Assembly: GCF_002423035.1 (NCBI RefSeq)
Contig: NZ_DIUM01000037.1
Location: 1-38,308, forward strand
Length of the DNA stretch: 38,308 nucleotides
Direction of reading: 5' to 3'
From: Thiocapsa sp. UBA6158
GTDB lineage: Bacteria; Pseudomonadota; Gammaproteobacteria; Chromatiales; Chromatiaceae
The notes beneath the pieces are model-generated. The model saw only the letters and a list, made by a program, of their open reading frames with translations. It was not told where the DNA came from and did not search any database. Positions 23,792-31,701 of the stretch are shown in pieces. The stretch's first letter is position 1; each line of letters begins with the position of its first letter. The translations under genes and the position numbers were made by a program.

Positions 23792-25141
23792 TTAAGTTTT
23801 GGGTGGCCGGTCGATTGAGCGGGACCCTTCGAGGGTTGCGGCCAAGGCATCCATCAACGCGGATGACCCGCCGTCGCGTGCGTCGAGCTTCGCGTTCAGT
23901 CGTGCGCAGCGCCGCTCTTTCAGGGGTCCCGGCGGAAGCTCATGGGCGATCGCGAGTGCGCGGCGCAGATCGCGGGTGCGGTGCTCGTGATACTTCGCAA
24001 GCTCCGTGCGCGCCTCGGCATCGCCTTGCGCGGCGAGCGGCTCCCAGATCGAGCGGGCGGAATCCCAGTCGCCTCGTCGACGATGCAGGCGGGCCAGATC
24101 CATGAGTCCGGCCCTGTCCAACCGACGACGCTCGGAGCGGAGCAGCTCGAATGCCCGATCGGAGCGACCCTGCGCCTGATGGTAGGCGGCGACCGCTCGG
24201 ACATCCGCATCGAACGCGCCCGGATCCGCGAAGACCTCGCCCAGACGCGGGATCAGGGCCGCCAACGACAGCAGATCCCAACGGTTGTGCCGCAGCACGC
24301 CGGCCAACGGGGTTACCTCACCCGTGCGGAGCCAGGCCAGCCAGGCCGCGGGCGCCTCGGAGCCCGGCAGATCGTCCTTGCGCTTGAACCCCAAGAGGCG
24401 CTGCTCGACGCTGGCCAGACGGCAGTCGGGCCAGATGCGACCGTAGGCACGGCGCACCGGCTTCAACAGATCCAGATGCGGCAGCGCCGGAAGCGGATCG
24501 GCTTGGCCGGACAGGCGAAAGCGTGTCGTGAGCAGCGGGATGTCGAAGGACAGGCCGTTATAGCTGACGATCAGGCCGGCGCTCGCCAGCTCGGCGGCGA
24601 TCGCCTCCAGATAGGCCGGCTCCGAGTCGAGACGGGTCAGCAGGAACTGGCGTAACGTCCAACCGTCGTCCCGTGCGCGCAGCAGTCCGGTCATGAAGGC
24701 CCAAGTCCCCGTGCCGCCGGCCAGGCCGCTGGTTTCGATGTCCAGGCAGACCAGATCGATCGCGGTCTGGGAGGGAGCCACCGGTTCGGACTCGGGACGC
24801 GGGGCGAGATGCGAGGCCGCTGTCACCCAGCCCCGATCGATCAAGGCGTCAATGGAGGAGTCGCCGCATGGTCCCACCGACACCTGGCCGTGTCGGCGGT
24901 GTGCGACAAACTGCCGCTCCAGGCAGAGAACGCCGGGCGCGATCTCGACCGCTCCGACCGCTTCGGCCAGGACATGGGTTTGCGGTCCATCGGCACTCGC
25001 TGCGCGCGACGGTCCAACCGACATCCGCCGAAGCCGTTCGGCAAGCGAAGGGCGGTCGACCGACGGGGACGAACTGGCGTCCGCTCCGTCCCGAGCGGGA
25101 GCTGGACCACGCAAGCGTTGAAGTCGCTCCTTTAGATGCAT
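23792..25141 (-). CDS. mrfB: MrfB-like (YprB) RNase H-fold exonuclease
   Basis: The 449-residue protein has a central RNase_H_2 (DnaQ-like) domain with the DEDD residues visible: D and E in LVCLDIETSGLAGGTGTWAF, D in VSYNGLSFDIPLLTTRF, and D in VLRHNRWDLLSLAAL. The N-terminal 130 residues are low-complexity and arginine/alanine-rich. The C-terminal third looks TPR-like (GDWDSARSIWEPLAAQGDAE). In Bacillus subtilis MrfB is a 3'-5' exonuclease that works with the helicase MrfA in excision repair of mitomycin C damage independent of UvrABC. Here the helicase gene lies just upstream on the same strand, supporting the same role. Confidence 0.85.
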   Translation of the reverse strand: MHLKERLQRLRGPAPARDGADASSSPSVDRPSLAERLRRMSVGPSRAASADGPQTHVLAEAVGAVEIAPGVLCLERQFVAHRRHGQVSVGPCGDSSIDALIDRGWVTAASHLAPRPESEPVAPSQTAIDLVCLDIETSGLAGGTGTWAFMTGLLRARDDGWTLRQFLLTRLDSEPAYLEAIAAELASAGLIVSYNGLSFDIPLLTTRFRLSGQADPLPALPHLDLLKPVRRAYGRIWPDCRLASVEQRLLGFKRKDDLPGSEAPAAWLAWLRTGEVTPLAGVLRHNRWDLLSLAALIPRLGEVFADPGAFDADVRAVAAYHQAQGRSDRAFELLRSERRRLDRAGLMDLARLHRRRGDWDSARSIWEPLAAQGDAEARTELAKYHEHRTRDLRRALAIAHELPPGPLKERRCARLNAKLDARDGGSSALMDALAATLEGSRSIDRPPKT

Positions 25142-25263
25142 CCAGCGCGCCGCCGCCGTTCAGCGCTGTTTTCGAAAGGCCAAAGCATCGCGATCGCCGA
25201 TTTGACCGCCTCGATCAGCTCGATCTCGCGCCGGAGCATGTCATCATCCGATATGTTGTTCAT
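25132..25263 (-). CDS. possible 43-residue protein between mrfA and mrfB
   Basis: The minus strand from the ATG at 25263 reads MNNISDDDMLRREIELIEAV, then KSAIAMLWPFENSAERRRRA, and stops at 25132, overlapping the mrfB start by ten bases. The acidic start, amphipathic helix and translational overlap look more like a gene than noise, but the ribosome site is weak and I know no family. The plus-strand open frame over the same bases looks spurious. Confidence 0.35.
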   Translation of the reverse strand: MNNISDDDMLRREIELIEAVKSAIAMLWPFENSAERRRRAGCI

Positions 25264-25373
25264 AGTCGCGTTGCTCTTTCGGAGTCGCTGGGCGCGCGCT
25301 GATCATTTCGCTCCGACGTTAATCTCGATCTGACTCAGGGTCAACGCAGCGGCTCGACACCTCGCCGCGCGCC

Positions 25374-27833
25374 TTACACCACCGACCGATTAACGCCGAC
25401 AACGCCTAAGAGATCCAGCACCTTCAAGGCCGCCTGACGCGGCGTGACTGCGAGATCCTCGTCGCCGCGCAACACAGGCCCGACGCAGGCGGGACAGCCG
25501 GCGGTGCAGCCGCAGCTTGCGACCAGATCACGTGCGTCACCTACCAGCAGCGACGCATCGTCGTAGAGCGGTGCGGAGAGTCCGACGCCGCCCGGGTAGT
25601 TGTCGTAGAGAAAGAGCGTCGGCTCGAAGCGCTGACCCGACATGGGATCCAGGGGTGCGTTGTCGGGTCCGCGCATCTGACCGCGCCCCTCGGCGCCCAC
25701 GATGGCGAACCAGGTCCCCTGCCCGTCTCCGACCGAACGACCCAGGTCGTGGATCTCGGCCATCGCGCGCAGGGCGGCGACATGGTGCAGGGCGTAGGCG
25801 GCACCGAGAAAGCCGTCGATCGCCTGCTGACGATCCGGCAGCGCGGCCTCCAACGCAGCCGGCTCGACCTGCCACCAGACCGCCGTGGTGTGCATCTCCT
25901 GATCCGGCAGGTCGATGTTGCCGTAGCCGATGTTGTCGTGGCTGTAGTAGCGGATCTTTTTGTAGCCGGGATAGCGTCGGACCAGATGGACCTCGCCTTG
26001 CGCCGTTACGCTTTGGCCTTGGGCGCGCCCGTCGAACCGGGCGAGGATCTTCAGCCGGGTGTAGTCGATCGCGTCGGTGTAGTAGTCGGCGCGGGTGCGG
26101 GTCACGAACGCCTTGCGGCCGGTCCAGTCCAGACGCTCCACCTGATAGGGCTGGGACTGGATCATATAGATGGCGCCTTTGTAGAGCGTACCCGGGGCGC
26201 TGCTGTAGTCGACCTCGGCGATGACCGTCTGGGCGCCGCCGGTGGTGTCGATGACGACGAAGTTGCCCTCCGCGACCGAGCGCAGCGAGACCGCATTGGC
26301 AGGATAGCTGTCGGCGACCCAGAACCAGCGCTCGCCTTGATACTGCAGGAGACCTTCGTCGCGCAGATAGCTCAGCATCTCGCCGAGATCCTCCGCGCCG
26401 AAGGACTCGCCGTCGCGAAACGGCAGCTCGAAGGCCGCGCAGCGCACATGGTCCATGAGGATCAGGAGCTGATCCGGATGGATGCGCGCGTGCTCCGGGG
26501 ATGCGCCGAAGAAGAACTCGGGATGGCGCATCATGTACTGGTCGAGCGCGTCGCTGGTCGCGACCATCACGCCCAGGCTGGGTTTAAGCCGCCGCCCTGC
26601 CCGCCCGAGGCGCTGCCAGGTCGCAGCCACCGTCCCCGGATAGCCGTTCAGGATGGCGACATCCAAGGCGCCGATATCGACCCCGAGCTCGAGCGCCGAG
26701 GTGCTCACCACCAGGTCCACGGCACCGGCGCGCATCGTCTGCTCGGCACGGCGCCGCTCGCTCGGCAGATAACCGCCCCGATAGGCCAGCACACGGGCCG
26801 GCTTGCGCGGGTCGCGATCGAAGACATCCTTCAGATATTTGGTGATGACCTCGACCATCAGGCGCGACCGTGCGAAGACGATGCTCTTGAGCCCTAGCTT
26901 GGCCGCCGTGCGCGCGATCCGCGTGGTCTGGGAGCGGGCCGATGCGCGGATGCCGAGATCCGGGTTGATGACCGGCGGATTCCACAGCAGCAGATGACGC
27001 TCGCCCTGCGGCGCACCCGACTCGGTGATGGCCGCGACCGGCGCACCGCAGAGACGCCCGGCCAGCTCGGCGGGATTGGCGATGGTGGCGGAGGCGAAGA
27101 TGAAGGTCGGCTCCACGCCATAGAAGCGACAGACCCGCGTCAGGCGCCGAAAGACGTTGGCCACATGGGAGCCGAAGACGCCTCGATAGGTGTGCAGCTC
27201 GTCGACGACAATGTAGGCCAGTCCCTCGAAGAACTGCGCCCACTTGGTGTGATGCGGCAGGATCGCCTGATGCAGCATGTCCGGATTGCTGAGTACGATG
27301 TCGCCGCGCGTGCGCACCGCCTTGCGGGCATCGCCGGGCGTGTCGCCGTCGAAGGTGAAGGCCTTCACGCCCGGTCCACCGGCGGCCTGGATGGCACGGC
27401 TCAGTTCCATCAGCTCGGCCGCCTGGTCTTGGGCGAGTGCCTTGGTCGGGAAGAGATAGAGCGCCTTGCGGCCTTGCGAGAGCACCGCGTCGAGCACCGG
27501 CAAGTTGTAGCAGAGTGTCTTGCCCGAAGCGGTCGGCGTGGCGACTACGAAATGCTGCTTGGCGCAAGCCAGATCCCAGGCCTCGCGTTGATGACTGTAG
27601 AGTCGCGCGCGGCCACCGGTCCTCAGCGCCTCGGCCAGCGGGGATACGAGATCCTCCGGGAGATCGAGCCAGCGCGCTGCCCGTGCGGCCTGAGTCGACT
27701 CGCCGGCAATCCGCCCCCGATAGCCCTTGAGCAGATGGTCCTTCAGACGGGTGACGGGTTGAGCCTCGGACCGCGCGGTCTTGATGATCGCGTCTTCACG
27801 GGCAGCGCGGGGCAGTGGATCCGAAAGAGGCAC
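25374..27833 (-). CDS. mrfA: MrfA-like DEAD/DEAH helicase with DUF1998 zinc domain
   Basis: This superfamily 2 helicase has motif I ATPTASGKT, motif II DELH (YIVVDELHTYRGVFGSHVAN), motif III SAT, STSALELGVDIGALD, and motif VI QRLGRAGRR. A long C-terminal region ends in a DUF1998 segment with the cysteine set CGCTAGCPAC (CxCx3Cx2C), which binds zinc in MrfA. With the mrfB-like exonuclease downstream it matches the Bacillus mitomycin-repair pair. The frame is open up to 28172, but the first 110 or so codons read as non-coding DNA in the divergent fbp upstream region. GTG at 27833 (preceded by gagcggaa) or 27851 are the likely starts. The first well-conserved part is TRLKDHLLKGYRGR. Confidence 0.88.
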   Translation of the reverse strand: MPLSDPLPRAAREDAIIKTARSEAQPVTRLKDHLLKGYRGRIAGESTQAARAARWLDLPEDLVSPLAEALRTGGRARLYSHQREAWDLACAKQHFVVATPTASGKTLCYNLPVLDAVLSQGRKALYLFPTKALAQDQAAELMELSRAIQAAGGPGVKAFTFDGDTPGDARKAVRTRGDIVLSNPDMLHQAILPHHTKWAQFFEGLAYIVVDELHTYRGVFGSHVANVFRRLTRVCRFYGVEPTFIFASATIANPAELAGRLCGAPVAAITESGAPQGERHLLLWNPPVINPDLGIRASARSQTTRIARTAAKLGLKSIVFARSRLMVEVITKYLKDVFDRDPRKPARVLAYRGGYLPSERRRAEQTMRAGAVDLVVSTSALELGVDIGALDVAILNGYPGTVAATWQRLGRAGRRLKPSLGVMVATSDALDQYMMRHPEFFFGASPEHARIHPDQLLILMDHVRCAAFELPFRDGESFGAEDLGEMLSYLRDEGLLQYQGERWFWVADSYPANAVSLRSVAEGNFVVIDTTGGAQTVIAEVDYSSAPGTLYKGAIYMIQSQPYQVERLDWTGRKAFVTRTRADYYTDAIDYTRLKILARFDGRAQGQSVTAQGEVHLVRRYPGYKKIRYYSHDNIGYGNIDLPDQEMHTTAVWWQVEPAALEAALPDRQQAIDGFLGAAYALHHVAALRAMAEIHDLGRSVGDGQGTWFAIVGAEGRGQMRGPDNAPLDPMSGQRFEPTLFLYDNYPGGVGLSAPLYDDASLLVGDARDLVASCGCTAGCPACVGPVLRGDEDLAVTPRQAALKVLDLLGVVGVNRSVV

Positions 27834-28174
27834 GCTGTCGATTCCGCTCACTGATGGATTGGCTGATTGGATGAGCCAGCCTTGTTCGCACGACCGGCCG
27901 GTAGGGTATGGACGAGCGAGAGCGAAGTCCACCGAGTCCTGCGCCGGCGCTGGTGGACTGCGCTGCGCATGTCCGCCCTCTCCGACCGACCCGGCTGGAT
28001 CGGATACGGCACGGCTGCAATCCACCGTGATCATCACCCGGACATCCGGATCCTGCAACCTCGCCGGTCCGGTTCGTGTCGGTACACGCGCGCCGGGTTT
28101 ATGGCAGCCGCTGAAAACCCTATACTGCGGATAGATTAGAAGCGCTCGACGAGCCCGTAACCAAGAGGACACCC
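27834..28174. promoter_or_regulatory. divergent upstream region of mrfA and fbp
   Basis: About 340 bases between the likely mrfA start and fbp. The minus-strand frame stays open but its composition is unlike protein. AAGAGGA at 28163-28169 is the fbp ribosome site. I could not identify a reliable promoter or a LysR-type CbbR site, though regulation of fbp would be expected here. Confidence 0.4.
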
Positions 28175-29188
28175 ATGCACAACGGTACGACCATCACCCA
28201 GTTCATCATCGAGGAGCAACGACACGTGGCCGGCGCCACGGGCGACTTCACGTCTCTGCTCAACGACATCGTCACGGCCTGCAAGGTCATCAGCAACATG
28301 GTAAACCATGGTGCGCTGGTCGGCGTGCTCGGGAGCGCCGAGAGCGAGAACATCCAGGGCGAGACTCAGAAGAAGCTCGACATCCTCACCAACGAGGTCT
28401 TCATCAAGTCCAACGAGTGGGCCGGTCACCTCGCGGCCATGGCCTCCGAGGAGATGGACACCATCTACGACATCCCGGCCAAGTACCCGCGCGGCAAATA
28501 CCTGCTGACCTTCGACCCGCTCGACGGCTCCTCGAACATCGACGTGAACGTCTCGGTCGGCACCATCTTCTCGATCCTGCGCATTCAGGGCGGCGAGGGC
28601 GCGCCGACCGAGCGTGATTTCCTCCAGGCCGGCACCCAACAGGTCGCCGCTGGATATGCACTCTACGGACCCTCCACCATGATGGTCCTGACCACCGGCA
28701 ACGGCGTGAACGGCTTCACCCTGGATCAAAACATCGGCGAGTTCATCCTCACCCACCCGAACATGACGATCCCGGCCGATACGCGTGAGTTCGCGATCAA
28801 CGCCTCGAACATGCGTTTCTGGGAGCCGGCGATCGGTCGCTATGTGCAGGAGTGTCTCGACGGGAAGGACGGACCGCGCGGCGAAGACTTCAATATGCGC
28901 TGGATCGCCTCCATGGTCGCCGAGGTGCATCGCATCCTTACGCGCGGCGGCGTCTTCATGTACCCCATCGACAGCAAGATGAAGGAGAAGGGTCAAGGCG
29001 GGAAGCTGCGTCTGCTCTACGAGGCGAACCCCATGTCCTTCATCGTCGAGCAGGCCGGCGGCGGATCCATCACGGGTACCGAGCGCATCATGGATCTGCA
29101 GCCCGAGTCCTTGCATCAGCGCGTCCCGGTCATCCTGGGCTCCAAAAACGAGGTCGAGCGCATCCTGGGTTACCACGATCAAGCCTAG
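28175..29188 (+). CDS. fbp: class I fructose-1,6-bisphosphatase
   Basis: The 337-residue enzyme converts fructose 1,6-bisphosphate to fructose 6-phosphate and phosphate in gluconeogenesis and the Calvin cycle. The metal and phosphate site is complete: E in ASEEMDTIYDIP, and the signature LTFDPLDGSSNIDVNVSVGT. Further conserved parts are ANMRFWEPAIG-like segments, GGVFMYPIDSKMKEKGQGGK, which binds the sugar phosphate, and RLLYEANPMSFIVEQAGG. The length is typical of proteobacterial class I enzymes. It has a good ribosome site and stands alone between a divergent helicase gene and a MITE-like repeat that begins right after its stop. Confidence 0.97.
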   Translation: MHNGTTITQFIIEEQRHVAGATGDFTSLLNDIVTACKVISNMVNHGALVGVLGSAESENIQGETQKKLDILTNEVFIKSNEWAGHLAAMASEEMDTIYDIPAKYPRGKYLLTFDPLDGSSNIDVNVSVGTIFSILRIQGGEGAPTERDFLQAGTQQVAAGYALYGPSTMMVLTTGNGVNGFTLDQNIGEFILTHPNMTIPADTREFAINASNMRFWEPAIGRYVQECLDGKDGPRGEDFNMRWIASMVAEVHRILTRGGVFMYPIDSKMKEKGQGGKLRLLYEANPMSFIVEQAGGGSITGTERIMDLQPESLHQRVPVILGSKNEVERILGYHDQA

Positions 29189-29296
29189 GGTGTTTTCCGG
29201 GAAAGGATCTTCCGGCCTGTAGTGGCGAATTCATTCGCCCCTACAGGTCTCTCGGGCATGCGCAGTCGGGATGCTCGTTCCAGGAATTCGCCTAAG
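29189..29296. repeat. MITE-like element, short copy of the 23479 family
   Basis: CTGTAGTGGCGAATTCATTC and CGCCCCTACAG form a central hairpin. Upstream GTGTTTTCCGGGAAAGGATC and the tail CGGGCATGCGCAGTCGGGAT, then GAATTCGCC, match the ends of the long copy. It begins one base after the fbp stop and could also act as an mRNA 3' structure. Confidence 0.75.
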
Positions 29297-29372
29297 AAGC
29301 CGTCTGCAGGATCTCCTTTGCAGTCCTCTGCGAGACTGCGAACGGCGATCCGGCACCGCATCCCCTACCCTC

Positions 29373-30557
29373 TCAAGCCAGCTCGATCTCGATCGTCTCC
29401 GCAACCCGCCTGGCCTTCTCACGCGCCTCATCCAGCGTCTCCCCGCGCGCCAGCGCGACACCCACGCGACGCTTGCCTTCGACCTCCGGTTTGCCGAACA
29501 GGCGCAGTGCCGTATCCGGCTCCGCGAGTGCGCGATCCAGACCGCCGAAGCGCAGATCCCGTGACCGACCTTCCGCCAGGAGCGCTACCGATGCCGAAGG
29601 GCCGAGCTGCCTGATGTGCGGCACCGGCAGGCCCAGGATGGCACGCACATGCAGTGCGAACTCAGAGAGATCCTGCGAGATCAGCGTCACCAATCCGGTG
29701 TCGTGCGGACGCGGCGAGACCTCGCTGAACCAGACCTCATCGCCCCGCACGAACAGCTCCACGCCGAAGATGCCGGTGCCGCCGAGCGCATCGGTCACAG
29801 CGCCGGCGATCTCCTGCGCTCGGGCCAGCGCGCCGGCCGACATCGGGTGCGGCTGCCAGGATTCGCGGTAGTCGCCGTCGATCTGCAGATGGCCGATCGG
29901 CGCGCAGAAGCTGGTCCGGTCCCCGTGACGCAGGGTCAGCAAGGTGATCTCGTAGTCGAAGGCGACAAAACCCTCGACGATCACGCGACCCGAGCCCGAT
30001 CGCCCGCCCTGCTGCGAGTAATCCCAGGCGGCCTGCACCTGCTCCGGACTGCGCAGGGTGCTCTGACCCTTGCCCGAAGAGCTCATCACCGGCTTGACCA
30101 CGCAGGGCAGACCAATCGCCTCGATCGCGGCCCGGTAGCCGGCCTCGTCGTCGGCAAAACGATAGTGCGAGGTCGGCAGGCCCAACTCTTCCGCGGCCAG
30201 CCGACGGATGCCCTCGCGGTTCATCGTCAGATGCGCGGCGCGCGCCGTGGGGACGACATGACGGCCCGCGGCTTCGAGCTCCAGCAAGGTCGCCGTAGCG
30301 ATCGCCTCGATCTCGGGGACGATCAGTGCCGGGGCCTCCGCAGCCACCAGCGCCGCCAGTGCGTCGGCATCCAGCATATTCATGACATGGCTGCGATGCG
30401 CGACCTGCATCGCCGGCGCGCCCGGGTAGCGATCCACGGCGATCACCTCCACCCCGAAACGCTGCGCCTCGATCGCCACCTCCTTGCCGAGCTCGCCCGA
30501 GCCGAGCAACATCATACGGGTGGCGCCTGCGGCGCCGGGTGTTCCGATCCTGGTCAT
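29373..30557 (-). CDS. purT: formate-dependent phosphoribosylglycinamide formyltransferase
   Basis: PurT makes formyl-GAR from GAR, formate and ATP in purine synthesis. The 394-residue product has the ATP-grasp layout: a MMLLGSGELGKEVAIEAQRF preATP fold, PEIEAIATATLLELEAAG, the ATP-binding CVVKPVMSSSGKGQSTLRSP loop, VIVEGFVAFDYEITLLTLR, and IFGVELFVRGDEVWFSEVSPRPHDTG for metal binding. The start at 30557 follows GGAG by six bases and gives the usual length; the frame upstream to 30689 runs through a repeat element. It is a single gene without purine-operon neighbours. Confidence 0.95.
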   Translation of the reverse strand: MTRIGTPGAAGATRMMLLGSGELGKEVAIEAQRFGVEVIAVDRYPGAPAMQVAHRSHVMNMLDADALAALVAAEAPALIVPEIEAIATATLLELEAAGRHVVPTARAAHLTMNREGIRRLAAEELGLPTSHYRFADDEAGYRAAIEAIGLPCVVKPVMSSSGKGQSTLRSPEQVQAAWDYSQQGGRSGSGRVIVEGFVAFDYEITLLTLRHGDRTSFCAPIGHLQIDGDYRESWQPHPMSAGALARAQEIAGAVTDALGGTGIFGVELFVRGDEVWFSEVSPRPHDTGLVTLISQDLSEFALHVRAILGLPVPHIRQLGPSASVALLAEGRSRDLRFGGLDRALAEPDTALRLFGKPEVEGKRRVGVALARGETLDEAREKARRVAETIEIELA

Positions 30558-30627
30558 GGCGGTGCTCCGCGGTTGGCTTCGGCGGGATGATATACCGAGG
30601 GGACCTGAAATTTCGTCGCATGGATAT

Positions 30628-30716
30628 CTTAAACCGTGCCGACTCCATCGCTCGTGAAGCCTGCCGGGGCCGATCCCATCCAAAAACATCGCATACCGGG
30701 CTGGGCGCGGTTTAAG
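30628..30716. repeat. MITE-like element with TAAACCGYGCC termini, copy 2
   Basis: CTTAAACCGTGCC (30628-30640) and GGGCGCGGTTTAAG (30703-30716) are inverted repeats around a 62-base interior. It has the same overall length as the copy at 17325-17413 and shares ACTCCA and ACCGGGC next to the ends. It lies between purT and the SRAP gene. Confidence 0.75.
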
Positions 30717-30779
30717 CGGACACTTCGACGAGTTGCAGCGGCCGGCGAGGGTATAGAGACGCCGCTGATCCGGATAGAT

Positions 30780-31475
30780 TCAAGCCGCGTGGCCCACGTC
30801 GGCATCGGCGACCGCCGCGGTCAGCTCGGATCCCTCGTTGCGGACATTTCCCACCGCACGAGAGACCGGATGTATCGCGAGCCGCTCCTCAGGACAAGGC
30901 ATGAGCAGCTCCGAGAGCCTAGCCGGGTCGGTCGCGCGATCGAGCCAGACGTCCACGACCTCGGGCGCCAGGATCACCGGCATCCGGTCATGCAGCGGTT
31001 GGATGCGCGGATCGGCCTGGGTCGTCACGATCGTGAAGCTGTCGATCACCTCTGCGTCCGCGGGGCGGGTCCAGCGCTCCCAGAGACCGGCGAAGGCGAG
31101 GACGGTGTCGTTCGGTGCATGGATGAAATAGGGCTGCTTGCCGTCCGGGCGCTTGGCCCACTCGTAGAAACCGTCGGCGGGAACGATGCAGCGCCGCGCA
31201 CGATAGGCGGCCCGAAAGGCCGGCTTTTCGGACAGCGTCTCGGCGCGGGCATTGCTCAACCGCGCAGCGATCGTCTCGTCCTTCGCCCAACTCGGCAGCA
31301 GACCCCAGCGCAGTGCGTGGATGACTCGCTCCCCGCTCGGGCGCCGACGGATCACGGGAAGCCATTGCATCGGGGCCGCGTTGTAACGCGGCGCGAGGTC
31401 ATCGATCTCCGCTGTGGCGTCGAAGAGGTCGGCGATCGCATCGGCCGGACTGTACAGGGCGTAGCGTCCGCACAT
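30780..31475 (-). CDS. SRAP-domain protein (YedK/HMCES family)
   Basis: The 231-residue product belongs to the SOS-response-associated peptidase family, which forms a thiazolidine crosslink with abasic sites in single-stranded DNA. The start MCGRYALY supplies the catalytic Cys2 after removal of Met1. Further conserved parts are APRYNAAPMQWLPVI, LRWGLLPSWAKDE, RLSNARAETLSEKPAF with the key Asn, RCIVPADGFYEWAKR with the catalytic Glu, and IQPLHDRMPVIL with the catalytic His. All active-site residues are present and the length is normal. Confidence 0.95.
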   Translation of the reverse strand: MCGRYALYSPADAIADLFDATAEIDDLAPRYNAAPMQWLPVIRRRPSGERVIHALRWGLLPSWAKDETIAARLSNARAETLSEKPAFRAAYRARRCIVPADGFYEWAKRPDGKQPYFIHAPNDTVLAFAGLWERWTRPADAEVIDSFTIVTTQADPRIQPLHDRMPVILAPEVVDVWLDRATDPARLSELLMPCPEERLAIHPVSRAVGNVRNEGSELTAAVADADVGHAA

Positions 31476-31658
31476 GGACGTGGCCTCCTCCGGATCGGGT
31501 CTCGGTTATCGAGTATCGGGTTTTCGGACGTCCGCGCTGCCGCCACGATCGTTTGAGCTCTTCGGTCGACTGACCTTTTCCGGACGACAGCCTCCGAAGA
31601 GGATTCGGTGCCCGGTGCAGGTCTGCATTCTCCGGGGATCTCCGGGAAAAGCACGACC

Positions 31659-31682
31659 AAGGGGCGACTTTAGTCGCCCCTT
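31659..31682 (-). terminator. 11-bp GC-rich stem downstream of the helical gene
   Basis: AAGGGGCGACT, a two-base loop TT and AGTCGCCCCTT form a perfect stem just past the stop of the minus-strand gene at 31702. A T-rich stretch (CTTTTCCC) follows on the minus strand some nine bases later, so it may be an imperfect intrinsic terminator. Another role is possible. Confidence 0.5.
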
Positions 31683-31701
31683 GTCCTGGTCAAGAAGCGA
31701 C

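Noticed and set aside
25136..25333. 65-codon plus-strand frame between mrfB and mrfA
   Set aside because: Serine/arginine-rich with no ribosome site; the minus-strand small frame in the same place fits the operon better.
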